The notes under the pieces were generated by a model that saw only the letters and a program-made list of their open reading frames with translations, searched no databases and was not told where the DNA came from. Shown piece by piece: positions 24,755-33,494 of a stretch of 64,000 nucleotides of DNA. The stretch comes from Clostridia bacterium. GTDB lineage: Bacteria > Bacillota > Clostridia > Oscillospirales > Acutalibacteraceae. The stretch spans positions 94,437-158,436 of the forward strand of contig JAFZOL010000045.1 of the NCBI GenBank assembly GCA_017550625.1. Reading direction: 5' to 3'. Numbering within the stretch: the stretch's first letter is position 1; every line of letters starts with the position of its first letter. The position numbers and the translations under genes are program-made.

Positions 24755-24970
24755 ATGGGTTTTTGTGATGATATAAGAGAAATACGCAAAAAGTGTTTTT
24801 TCTCACAGGAAGCATTTGCAAAAGAGCTTGGCGTATCATTTGCCACTGTCAACAGATGGGAATCAGGCAAAACGAAGCCAACTTATAAGACAATGAAATT
24901 AATTGATGATTTTTGCAAAAGCAGAAACATTGAGTTTGATGTTCGTCTTGAATTGGAGGGGCAAGCATGA
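24755..24970 (+). CDS. XRE-type controller protein of the RM cluster
   Basis: 71 residues from ATG 24755, behind gaggt; an ATG four codons upstream is less well placed. The HTH is clear: KKCFFSQEAFAKELGVSFAT and VNRWESGKTKP. The stop overlaps the first methyltransferase start by 4 nt (ATGA). Small size, position at the head of the operon and an upstream palindrome match restriction-modification C proteins, which delay nuclease expression. Confidence 0.8.
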   Translation: MGFCDDIREIRKKCFFSQEAFAKELGVSFATVNRWESGKTKPTYKTMKLIDDFCKSRNIEFDVRLELEGQA

Positions 24971-25890
24971 GCAAGGGGTTATTTCCTACAGTCGACCTTT
25001 TTTGCGGCTGTGGCGGATTGTCTCTCGGTTTTCTACGCGCAGGGTTCGATATAATCGCAGCGTATGACAATTGGCAGCCTGCAATAAGTGTATATGAAAA
25101 AAACTTTACCCATCCTGTATTTAAGCGCGATCTGGGATCTGAATCTGTCCAGCAAGAAGTCATTCAGCTTAATCCTCGTATTATAATTGGCGGACCTCCT
25201 TGTCAGGATTTTTCGACAGCGGGTCATATGGATGAGGGGCTTGGACGGGCTCAACTATCCGTTGCATTCAGCAATATCGTTTCACAAGCAAAACCTGAGT
25301 ACTTTGTTATGGAGAATGTTGCGAGGGCTCGCACAAGCAAAGCGTATCAAATGGCCATATCACGGTTTGCCGAAGCTGGATATGGTATGACAAAGATCAT
25401 TTTGGACGCTTGCTTTTGTAATGTTCCCCAGCAGCGCAAAAGGTATTTTGTAATCGGACATCTTGGAGATGTTGATAATTTTTTGGATTCATACCTTCTC
25501 TCTCATCTTTCCAGTAAACCAATGACAATTTATGATTACCTTGGGGATGAATTGGGCACGGAGTATTATTTTCGAGTTCCCACCAATTATAGTCGGCGGG
25601 GGGTCTATAGCATTCACGAACCGGCTATGACGGTAAGAGGAATAGATCGTCCAATCCCCAAGGGCTACAAAAAACATCCTCAAGATCCAGTAGAAATTGG
25701 ACCGCTTGTGCGTGCCTTGACTGTTAAAGAGCGTAGTTATTTGCAAACATTCCCGAAAGAATTTATTTTTGAAGGCACAAAAACAGATTTAAATACAATG
25801 ATCGGAAATGCAGTCCCTGTTAATTTAGCTCAATATGTTGCTGACGCTTTAATGAAGTATATATTGGGTTATACAAAGAGTGGTGAATAA
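24967..25890 (+). CDS. DNA (cytosine-5) methyltransferase, first of a tandem pair
   Basis: 307 residues with ordered C5 motifs: I VDLFCGCGGLSLGF, IV GGPPCQDFSTAG (catalytic Cys), VI MENVARA, VIII PQQRKRYFVIG, and X GNAVPVNLAQYV. The variable region between VIII and IX is short. It transfers methyl from S-adenosylmethionine to a cytosine in a specific site. The next gene is a close paralogue; such pairs often methylate the two strands of an asymmetric site. It is the second gene of the operon started by the XRE controller. Confidence 0.9.
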   Translation: MSKGLFPTVDLFCGCGGLSLGFLRAGFDIIAAYDNWQPAISVYEKNFTHPVFKRDLGSESVQQEVIQLNPRIIIGGPPCQDFSTAGHMDEGLGRAQLSVAFSNIVSQAKPEYFVMENVARARTSKAYQMAISRFAEAGYGMTKIILDACFCNVPQQRKRYFVIGHLGDVDNFLDSYLLSHLSSKPMTIYDYLGDELGTEYYFRVPTNYSRRGVYSIHEPAMTVRGIDRPIPKGYKKHPQDPVEIGPLVRALTVKERSYLQTFPKEFIFEGTKTDLNTMIGNAVPVNLAQYVADALMKYILGYTKSGE

Positions 25891-25891
25891 G

Positions 25892-26794
25892 ATGAGAGTA
25901 GTAGATTTATTTTGCGGGTGCGGCGGAATGTCTCTCGGTTTTCAAAAAGCCGGGTTTGATGTGGTTGCCGCATATGATAATTGGGATCCCGCAGTTAACA
26001 TATATAAACTGAATTTTTCTCATCCTGTTATTAAGAAAAATCTGATGGAAGATGACTCTGTAGAGAATATACTTCAATTTAGACCGGAAATGATAGTGGG
26101 GGGGCCACCTTGCCAGGATTTTTCAATTTCTGGAAAAAGAAACTTTGAAGGGAAGCGAGCTAATCTTACAACGCGTTTTGCAGAAATAGTTTCTTCAATC
26201 AAGCCGCAATGGTTTGTAATGGAAAATGTTTATAATATTGAGAAGAGTCCTGTTTTACCAGCCGCAATCGAAACCCTTCGTAATGCCGGTTACGGAATGA
26301 CCAAACGCGTTTTAGACGCGAGCTTCTGTGGTGTTCCACAGGCAAGAAAACGGTTTTTCCTTATCGGCCATTTAGGGGATGATATTGGTGCCCTTGACGA
26401 TATTATCAATACGCATTTGTCTGCAAAGAGAATGACCGTATATGATTATCTTGGTAATAGTCTTAATACGGAATACTACTATATGCATCCAAGAAACTAT
26501 TCTCGTAGAGCAGTATTCAGTATTCATGAGCCAAGCGCTACGATTCGAGGTATTAACAGACCTATACCACTTAACTATAAAAAGCACCCTGCGGATAAAG
26601 CAGATATTTCCGACGAGGTTCGATGCTTAACAACAAAAGAAAGGAGTTATATTCAAACCTTCCCAGATTCTTTCCGATTTGACGGAGCAAAAACAGACGT
26701 TGAATTAGCAATCGGAAACGCAGTGCCAGTCAATCTTGCAAAATATGTGGGAATGTGTATTGCGGAGTATATTGCGAAATCTAAGAAAGGATAA
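25892..26794 (+). CDS. DNA (cytosine-5) methyltransferase, second of the tandem pair
   Basis: 300 residues; ATG 25892 is preferred to GTG 25880, and starts 1 nt after the preceding stop. Motifs: VDLFCGCGGMSLGF, GGPPCQDFSISGK, MENVYNI, PQARKRFFLIGH, GNAVPVNLAKYV. It aligns along its whole length with the preceding protein, including SRRAVFSIHEPSATIRGI, with differences spread across it, so the duplication is old and both motifs sets are intact. Likely modifies the complementary strand or a related site. Confidence 0.9.
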   Translation: MRVVDLFCGCGGMSLGFQKAGFDVVAAYDNWDPAVNIYKLNFSHPVIKKNLMEDDSVENILQFRPEMIVGGPPCQDFSISGKRNFEGKRANLTTRFAEIVSSIKPQWFVMENVYNIEKSPVLPAAIETLRNAGYGMTKRVLDASFCGVPQARKRFFLIGHLGDDIGALDDIINTHLSAKRMTVYDYLGNSLNTEYYYMHPRNYSRRAVFSIHEPSATIRGINRPIPLNYKKHPADKADISDEVRCLTTKERSYIQTFPDSFRFDGAKTDVELAIGNAVPVNLAKYVGMCIAEYIAKSKKG

Positions 26795-26806
26795 AGTGCG
26801 TGCCAT

Positions 26807-29515
26807 ATGAGGTTGACATGGGCTCAAATTCGAGACAATGCGATTGTCTTTCAAGACAGATGGAAAAACACGACCGGCAATGAAAGGGCAGAAGCTCAAA
26901 CATTTGTATATGAGCTTTTACGAGATGTATTTGGAATTGATCCAAGGCGCGTAGCAACCTTTGAACAAAAAGTACATCCGACGTCTGATACCAATGGTTA
27001 TATTGACATGCTTTGGCCGGGCAGAATTTTAATCGAAATGAAATCCAAGGGAAAGTCTCTTGATAAAGCCCATGATCAAGCCCGTAAATATGCCTTCGCG
27101 ATTCCAAACGATGAAGATTTGCCCTTGATTATCATGGTTTGCGATTTTTTCAATATCAGGTTATACAACCTGCTGACGAATCAGGTGGTGGAATTCAAGA
27201 CCTGTGATTTATCCGAGAATGTTCACTATTTGGATATTCTTACGGAACAAGCCACACAGGTTGGATTGGTTGCCGACAAGGAACTGAATACCGAAGCGGC
27301 TTATAAAATGGCTAAGCTTCATGACAAGTTGAAAGAAAACCGCTATACAGGGCATGATCTTGAGGTATATCTTGTCCGTATCCTATTTTGCCTTTTTGCA
27401 GATCATACTGGTATCTTCAGCAAGTATCAGTTTCATAAATATATTCTTGCCTCTAAACAAGACGGCAGCGATTTGGCGGGAAGAATTACTTTGTTATTCG
27501 AAGTGCTAAATACTTCCCGAGAGAACAGGATGGCTACGCTCTCCCCTGAGCTTTTGGATTTCCCCTATGTTGACGGCACACTTTTCGAGAATACTATTCG
27601 CTCCGCCGCATTTGATAGTGAGATGAGAAACCTCCTTTTGGAATGCTGTGAGTTTGATTGGTCAAATATTTCGCCTGCGATATTTGGCGCTATGTTCCAA
27701 ACCGTAATGGATCCTGTAAAGCGGACGGCGTTAGGAGAGCAGTATACGCCACAATTCATTATTCAAAAACTATTGAAACCGTTAATGATTGATGAATTAT
27801 ATGCCGAGTTTGAATCCTGCAAAAATCATTCTGTAAAACTGGAGGCGTTCCATCAAAAACTGACTACGATTCGCATACTGGATCCTGCCTGTGGTTGTGG
27901 AAATTTCTTGATTGTTGCATATGCTCTTCTACGCAAACTTGAAATCGAGGTCATTCGTGCCAAGTATCCTAAAAATGAGAATATGCCGGAAGCATTTGAC
28001 TTAAGCAGCGAGATTCACGTCAATGTCAACCAATTTTATGGTTTTGATATTGAAGATTTCCCTTGTCAAATTGCTATTGCCGGCATGTGGTTAATTGATC
28101 ACAAAATGAATGTCGAAGCTGCCAAGGAATTTGGGCGTCCATTTATCCGAATTCCCTTAAGCGAAAAGGCAAATATATTTAACATTAACGCGTTAAAAAC
28201 CGAATGGTCGTCTATTGTTGATAGTAGCTTGATTTCTTATATAGTAGGAAACCCGCCGTATATCGGAGCAAAAAAGCCTGATTATCCTCGTGATGATATG
28301 AAGCGTCTGTTTGATGGATACTCGAATGCAGGATTATTAGATGCTGTGGCGGGATGGTACATAAGCGCTGCAAAATTTATGCAGGGGACAAAAATCAAGG
28401 CAGCTTTCGTATCAACTAATTCCATCATCCAGGGTGAGCAGGTCTCCGTTCTTTGGGAACCCTTGATTAAACATCTTAACATTGAACTGCTTTTTGGATA
28501 CCGGCCTTTTAAATGGACGAATGAAGCGCGCGACGTGGCTGTGGTTCACTGTGTCATAATTGGTTTTCAGGCTTTTCATTCCGATCAAGCAAAATTCATA
28601 TTTGATAGTGAAGGCACCCCCCACAGTGTTGAACTCGTCAATCCTTATCTGGATGGTCTTCCTGAGATAACTTTTTTGTACAGACGAAGCACACCGCTCT
28701 GCAATGTGCCGGCTATAGGTATTGGGAATAAACCAATTGATAATGGCAGATATCTATTCAAAAAAAGCGAAATGGAAGCTTTTATTCAAGAAGAACCCCT
28801 TTCTGCAAAATGGTTCAAAAAATGGTATGGCGCACAAGAATTCTTGATGAAGTCACCGCGTTATTGTTTGTGGGTGGGAGAATGCTCTCCAGAGGATCTA
28901 TCCAAAATGCCAAAAGTTCAGGAACGGATAGAAGAAGTTCGGTTGTTCAGAAAAAAAAGTTCTGATTCTGGAACACGAGCATTAGCCAATCACCCGCGAA
29001 GGTTTCATGTGGAAAACATGCCGAGCGTTCCATATCTTGTAATTCCTGAAGTATCCGGGGAAACGCGCGACTACATTCCAATGGGGTTTATGACTCCCGA
29101 TGTTCTTTGTAGCAACCTTGTGAAATTGATGCCGGGGGCAACTTTATACCACTTTGGTATTTTAACATCAAGTGTTCACATGATTTGGATGCGCGCAGTT
29201 TGCGGTAGACTTGAAGAACGTTATAGGTATTCTGAAAAGATAGTTTATAACAATTTCCCATGGCCCAATGCTACTGAATCACAGAAACAGAAAGTGGAAA
29301 TGCTCGCAAAGGCAATTCTTGACATCCGTGACAAATATCTCGCCACATCGTATAAACTGTTATATAATAAGCAAACGATGCCAGATGATTTGCAATCTGC
29401 ACATAACAAGCTGGATAAGTATGTAATGGGTCTTTACGGCTTATCTCAAACAGCATCAGAAAGAGATTGTATGATTGCATTATTTAAGCGATATAGGGAA
29501 CTGACAAACCAGTGA
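26807..29515 (+). CDS. MmeI-like (type IIL) restriction-modification enzyme
   Basis: 902 residues. N-terminal nuclease: GYIDMLWPGRILIEMKSKG near residues 64-82 fits a PD-(D/E)xK core (Asp, then Glu-x-Lys). A helical spacer follows, then a gamma-type N6-adenine methyltransferase: RILDPACGCGNFLIVAYALL (SAM-binding motif I, ~355-375) and IVGNPPYIGAKK (catalytic NPPY, ~478-490). The rest (~640-870) is a target-recognition-type region. In MmeI relatives one chain both cuts and methylates. Length matches the family (~900). It is 12 nt after the second cytosine methyltransferase, hence in the same operon, which is an unusual mixture of m5C and m6A functions. Confidence 0.85.
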   Translation: MRLTWAQIRDNAIVFQDRWKNTTGNERAEAQTFVYELLRDVFGIDPRRVATFEQKVHPTSDTNGYIDMLWPGRILIEMKSKGKSLDKAHDQARKYAFAIPNDEDLPLIIMVCDFFNIRLYNLLTNQVVEFKTCDLSENVHYLDILTEQATQVGLVADKELNTEAAYKMAKLHDKLKENRYTGHDLEVYLVRILFCLFADHTGIFSKYQFHKYILASKQDGSDLAGRITLLFEVLNTSRENRMATLSPELLDFPYVDGTLFENTIRSAAFDSEMRNLLLECCEFDWSNISPAIFGAMFQTVMDPVKRTALGEQYTPQFIIQKLLKPLMIDELYAEFESCKNHSVKLEAFHQKLTTIRILDPACGCGNFLIVAYALLRKLEIEVIRAKYPKNENMPEAFDLSSEIHVNVNQFYGFDIEDFPCQIAIAGMWLIDHKMNVEAAKEFGRPFIRIPLSEKANIFNINALKTEWSSIVDSSLISYIVGNPPYIGAKKPDYPRDDMKRLFDGYSNAGLLDAVAGWYISAAKFMQGTKIKAAFVSTNSIIQGEQVSVLWEPLIKHLNIELLFGYRPFKWTNEARDVAVVHCVIIGFQAFHSDQAKFIFDSEGTPHSVELVNPYLDGLPEITFLYRRSTPLCNVPAIGIGNKPIDNGRYLFKKSEMEAFIQEEPLSAKWFKKWYGAQEFLMKSPRYCLWVGECSPEDLSKMPKVQERIEEVRLFRKKSSDSGTRALANHPRRFHVENMPSVPYLVIPEVSGETRDYIPMGFMTPDVLCSNLVKLMPGATLYHFGILTSSVHMIWMRAVCGRLEERYRYSEKIVYNNFPWPNATESQKQKVEMLAKAILDIRDKYLATSYKLLYNKQTMPDDLQSAHNKLDKYVMGLYGLSQTASERDCMIALFKRYRELTNQ

Positions 29516-29624
29516 AAATATTTCGTTGTCATCTAACACAAAATCCTTTTTGATTATGGGAAAATCTGTGAATCATTAAACAAAAGCACATATGCTTAAT
29601 TAGGCAAAAAAGGAAGTATTCGAT

Positions 29625-30056
29625 ATGGCAGATATATTCTCAAAAGAGAAAAGGTCCAGCGTTATGGCTCGGGTGAAAGCATCAGGCAATAAAACGACCG
29701 AGTTAAAGTTGATTGAGTATTTCTCCGCAAACAATATAACCGGCTGGAGGAGAAACTACAAGGTCAAAGGACATCCTGATTTTGTTTTCCTTGATCGAAA
29801 AATTGCCATCTTTGTCGACGGTTGTTTCTGGCATGGGCATGATTGCAGAAACACACGCCCTGCCGATAACGCCGATTATTGGAACAAGAAACGAGAAAAG
29901 AACATCCAACACGATAAAGAAATCACCGCACTATTCGAACGGCGCGGTTGGACGGTCATTCGTATTTGGGAATGCGAATTGAAGAAGAAAAACCTAGACA
30001 TTTTAGTTTCAAAACTATCATTTTTACTAGAAAAGGAAAAAGTTGCGTTGAAATAG
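29625..30056 (+). CDS. vsr: Very short patch repair endonuclease Vsr
   Basis: 143 residues starting MADIFSKEKRSSVMARVKAS, the usual Vsr opening. GHPDFVFLDRKIAIFVDGCF (nuclease core Asp), WHGHDC (His and zinc Cys) and WECELKKKN (C-terminal end) are all present. Vsr nicks at T:G mismatches that arise by deamination of 5-methylcytosine, protecting genomes that carry cytosine methylases. It lies between the two m5C modules and would serve both. Confidence 0.92.
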   Translation: MADIFSKEKRSSVMARVKASGNKTTELKLIEYFSANNITGWRRNYKVKGHPDFVFLDRKIAIFVDGCFWHGHDCRNTRPADNADYWNKKREKNIQHDKEITALFERRGWTVIRIWECELKKKNLDILVSKLSFLLEKEKVALK

Positions 30057-30114
30057 ATAGGTAAATTAAAATCCAACAATAAAAAGACAACAAACCTATT
30101 TGGAGTGATATTAT

Positions 30115-31173
30115 ATGAAAAATTGCTATGCCGTTGATTTGTTTTGTGGAATTGGAGGCTTAACTAAGGGTCTGGAACAATCCGGAATAAACGTTGTGGC
30201 GGGAGTAGATTTTGAGGCAAGTTGCAAATATGCATATGAAAGCAACAATAAAGCGAAGTTTATTAACGCAGATGTTACGAAGACAAAACCTGAGGAAATC
30301 CAGAAACTATTTCCTAATGAAGGGATAAAAGTTTTGGCTGGTTGTGCTCCTTGCCAACCGTTTTCGAGGTATACTCAAAGATATAGAAAAGATGGATATA
30401 AAGATGACAAATGGAGATTATTATACTATTTTGGGAAAATAGCCAAGGAAATAGAACCAGATATCATAGCAATGGAAAATGTACCAGAATTAAGAAATGC
30501 GGAAATATATAAAGAGTTTATAAAAAATCTAAAAGAATCTAATTATTATATTCAATATCAAGTTGTTTACTGTCCTGATTATGGAGTTCCACAAAACAGG
30601 AAGAGATTGGTTCTTTTGGCTTCCAAATTCTCTCCGATTTCGTTGTTGATCCCTACTCATAGTAAAGATAATTATAAAACGGTAAGACAAGCTATTGGAA
30701 GTTTACCAAAAATAGCAAGCGGTGAAACAGATGCAACCGATTCGATGCATACATGTACCAAATTAAGCCCTCTTAACCTAAAACGGATAAAAGCATCAAA
30801 ACCCGGAGGTACTTGGCGCGATTGGCCCAAGGATATTCAGTTAAAATGTCATAAAAAGAACAGCGGTAAGAGTTATCCATCTGTATATGGACGAATGAAC
30901 TGGGACGAGCCGTCGCCAACAATAACAACACAGTTTTATGGATATGGCAACGGCAGATTCGGTCATCCTGAGCAAGATAGAGCACTTTCATTGCGAGAAG
31001 GCGCCCTTCTTCAATCCTTTCCGCCGAATTATCAATTTATTGATCCGGATAGCCCGATGAACACAAGGAAACTTGGCGTTCAAATTGGAAACGCAGTTCC
31101 TGTTGAATTGGGGAGAATAATAGGATTATCAATTTTACAACATATAGAGGAGAATGAAAATGAGAAAATCTAA
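30115..31173 (+). CDS. DNA (cytosine-5) methyltransferase (third, unrelated to the tandem pair)
   Basis: 352 residues. Motifs I VDLFCGIGGLTKGL, IV GCAPCQPFSRY, VI MENVPEL, VIII PQNRKRLVLLAS, IX-X around PTITTQFYGYGNG and QIGNAVPVEL. The target region (~180-270) is longer than in the tandem pair and motif IV has PCQPF rather than PCQDF, so this is another subfamily. It overlaps the DUF262 gene by 14 nt, tying it to the downstream defence genes rather than to the upstream RM set. Confidence 0.9.
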   Translation: MKNCYAVDLFCGIGGLTKGLEQSGINVVAGVDFEASCKYAYESNNKAKFINADVTKTKPEEIQKLFPNEGIKVLAGCAPCQPFSRYTQRYRKDGYKDDKWRLLYYFGKIAKEIEPDIIAMENVPELRNAEIYKEFIKNLKESNYYIQYQVVYCPDYGVPQNRKRLVLLASKFSPISLLIPTHSKDNYKTVRQAIGSLPKIASGETDATDSMHTCTKLSPLNLKRIKASKPGGTWRDWPKDIQLKCHKKNSGKSYPSVYGRMNWDEPSPTITTQFYGYGNGRFGHPEQDRALSLREGALLQSFPPNYQFIDPDSPMNTRKLGVQIGNAVPVELGRIIGLSILQHIEENENEKI

Positions 31174-32194
31174 AATAACGCAAGAAATGCGCGAAACAGC
31201 AGAAATCCAAATTAAGAATTTACAAAAGCAAATTGAATATGATACAAAGGATTATACGCTTGAATTACTAATCTCAAAATTCAAAAAGGGCGACTTTTTT
31301 ATTCCAGAATATCAAAGAAAATTTGTATGGAAACCTAAAAATAAGTCTTTGTTTATTGAATCCGTGATACTTGGTCTTCCTATACCGTTTATGTTCTTTG
31401 CGGGATGTGAAGACGGTCGCTTAGAAATAATAGATGGCGCACAACGAATTCAAACTATAATTGAGTTTGCGGAAAATAACTTAAAATTGACGAATTTGCA
31501 AAAATTGACAACCCTAAATTCTTTTAGATATGAAGACCTTTCATCCGCTCAAAAAAGAAAATTTCAAAACAGGACGTTCCGGGTGGTTGTGTTAGATGAA
31601 AAAACTACTGAGGATGTTCGGCAAGATCTTTTCAACAGAATAAATACTACAGGAGTAAAAGCAACAGATTCCGAAGTTCGAAGAGGATCATATCCAGGCA
31701 AATTAACTCATTTTATTGAAGATTGCTGCAAGAATACGAACTTCATTGCGCTTTGTCCGATCTCAAAAAACAAATCATTACGACAAGAGCGGTTTGAGCT
31801 TGTTCTTAGGTTCTTTGCTTATTTATATGATTATCAGTCGTTTGTTCATGATGTAAACACATTTTTAGATGATTTTCTTTCTAAGCATCAAAACGCATTT
31901 GACGAAAAACAATATAAAACTGATTTTGAAAATATGCTTTTATTTGTGAAAAACAATTTTCAATTTGGTTTTGCCAAAACTAAAAATGCAAAATCAACAC
32001 CTAGGGTTCGCTTTGAAGCAATTGCGGTAGGTGTTGCTCTTGCGCAAAAAACAAATCCGACCATAAGCGTTGTTGATACTTCTTGGATTAATTCAGAAGA
32101 ATTTAAAGAATTGACCACTTCAGATGCAAGCAATAATCAGGGAAAACTGATTGGTCGAATTGAGTATGTTCGAGACAAAGTATTGGGACAATAA
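31160..32194 (+). CDS. DUF262 (GmrSD/DndB-like) protein
   Basis: 344 residues from ATG 31160, which has GAGGAG at ideal spacing; the ATG two codons earlier is too close. DUF262 motifs: DFFIPEYQRKFVWKPKNKS near 45 and IIDGAQRIQTIIEF near 95 (the family DGQQR motif, here DGAQR), then RINTTGVKATDSEVRRGSYP. In GmrS-type proteins this domain binds and hydrolyses nucleotides and directs a nuclease. No DUF1524 HNH nuclease half is attached; the HEPN protein starting 2 nt later may supply the nuclease. Confidence 0.85.
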   Translation: MRKSKITQEMRETAEIQIKNLQKQIEYDTKDYTLELLISKFKKGDFFIPEYQRKFVWKPKNKSLFIESVILGLPIPFMFFAGCEDGRLEIIDGAQRIQTIIEFAENNLKLTNLQKLTTLNSFRYEDLSSAQKRKFQNRTFRVVVLDEKTTEDVRQDLFNRINTTGVKATDSEVRRGSYPGKLTHFIEDCCKNTNFIALCPISKNKSLRQERFELVLRFFAYLYDYQSFVHDVNTFLDDFLSKHQNAFDEKQYKTDFENMLLFVKNNFQFGFAKTKNAKSTPRVRFEAIAVGVALAQKTNPTISVVDTSWINSEEFKELTTSDASNNQGKLIGRIEYVRDKVLGQ

Positions 32195-32196
32195 TT

Positions 32197-32874
32197 ATGG
32201 TTGAGATAAATGAAATTTTTGAAGAAAGAAAAAACGAAATTGAGTTTTATTATTCTGTTTTAGTGGAATTAGATAAAGACAACAAAGACGTTATAAATAC
32301 GTTTAATAATCCGTTGTTGTTTAGGATTATGAAGTCAAATTTTATCCTTATGCTTTATAATATGGTAGAAGCAACAGTTATTACTGGCATGCTGGAGATT
32401 TTTGCTCAAATAAAAGAAGATAACTGTAATTATTCAACTGTAATAAGTGAAATAAAGGATATTTGGAGAGACTATGAAGTAAAAAAAGTCTATGGGCAAA
32501 CATCAAGTTTAAAATCTTATACCGAACGGGTAAAACGAATCGTTGAAGACATTACAAATGAAACACCAATAGTATTTGCAAGGGAGATATTGGCAATTAA
32601 TGGAAACCTAAACGCAAAAAGAATTACTGCTTTGTGTGATGAATATCGAATACAATATAGAGCGTCCGATAAAAAAGCATTTCTTGAACAAGTTAGACAA
32701 AAAAGGAATTCACTGTCTCATGGTGACGAAAGCTTCAGCAACTGTTCACGAGATCTTACTATTTCTGATTTAGAAGAAATCAAAGATACTATCATTGGTT
32801 TTTTAACCGGAATAATTAAAGGTATGACGAATTATTGCGATAACAGATTGTATCTCATTGATAATAATCCGTGA
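32197..32874 (+). CDS. HEPN nuclease-like protein (MAE_28990/MAE_18760 type)
   Basis: 225 residues, all-helical by pattern. The HEPN active-site motif R-x4-H is visible in QKRNSLSHGDESF near residue 170. The N-terminal LLFRIMKSNFILMLYNMVEA matches proteins that accompany DUF262 in defence loci. HEPN proteins are usually metal-independent RNases. It follows DUF262 by 2 nt and precedes a PD-(D/E)xK gene by 50 nt. Confidence 0.7.
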   Translation: MVEINEIFEERKNEIEFYYSVLVELDKDNKDVINTFNNPLLFRIMKSNFILMLYNMVEATVITGMLEIFAQIKEDNCNYSTVISEIKDIWRDYEVKKVYGQTSSLKSYTERVKRIVEDITNETPIVFAREILAINGNLNAKRITALCDEYRIQYRASDKKAFLEQVRQKRNSLSHGDESFSNCSRDLTISDLEEIKDTIIGFLTGIIKGMTNYCDNRLYLIDNNP

Positions 32875-32924
32875 TTATTAATTTATCATTGTTTTTATGA
32901 CATATTGAGCGAAAAAACAAAAAA

Positions 32925-33494
32925 ATGAAAACATATGAACAAATGGTCGAATTGTTCGAACAAGCCAACGACAACTTCCTAATAAACAATGACAGTTTGT
33001 TTTTGTCAAATGTAAATGAGCGCTCATTGTGTAGTGCTCTTATGCTCTGTTTGAATAACCAAATTGTCTCTGAGCCTTCTTTTAAGGGCTACTATACTGA
33101 TGTGGAGTATAATCGAAATCAAGGAAAAATCAAAACGATTATTCAAACAAATCAAGGACAAAAATCAAAAATCGTTACAATTAATTGCGATTTAATTCTT
33201 CATAGCAGAGGGGAACATCCTGAACAGGACAATCTGATAGCAATAGAAATGAAGAAGTCTACTCGTTCCAAAGAGGAAAGAAATGCCGACCGCGACCGAT
33301 TAAAAGCATTGACTGCAGATTCCTTTGATAATATTTGGTCTTTTGACGGACAAACTCTGCCCGAACATGTTTGCCGATACGTCTTGGGGGTCTATTATGA
33401 AATCAATATAAGACAAAACACAATTTTAATAGAGTATTATCGACAAGGAGAATTAATTAACCAATATCAAATAAAGAGGACAACAAAAAAATGA
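32925..33494 (+). CDS. Predicted PD-(D/E)xK nuclease
   Basis: 189 residues. A helix with Glu (NERSLCSALMLC), a strand with Asp (TINCDLILHSRG) and IAIEMKKSTRSKEER (Glu-x-Lys) occur in the order and spacing of PD-(D/E)xK nucleases, at residues ~28, ~88 and ~108. No named family is recognised. Its stop overlaps the TIR gene by 4 nt, so they are coupled. It could be the DNA-cleaving arm of the surrounding system; the ribosome site is weak, so expression may depend on upstream translation. Confidence 0.6.
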   Translation: MKTYEQMVELFEQANDNFLINNDSLFLSNVNERSLCSALMLCLNNQIVSEPSFKGYYTDVEYNRNQGKIKTIIQTNQGQKSKIVTINCDLILHSRGEHPEQDNLIAIEMKKSTRSKEERNADRDRLKALTADSFDNIWSFDGQTLPEHVCRYVLGVYYEINIRQNTILIEYYRQGELINQYQIKRTTKK

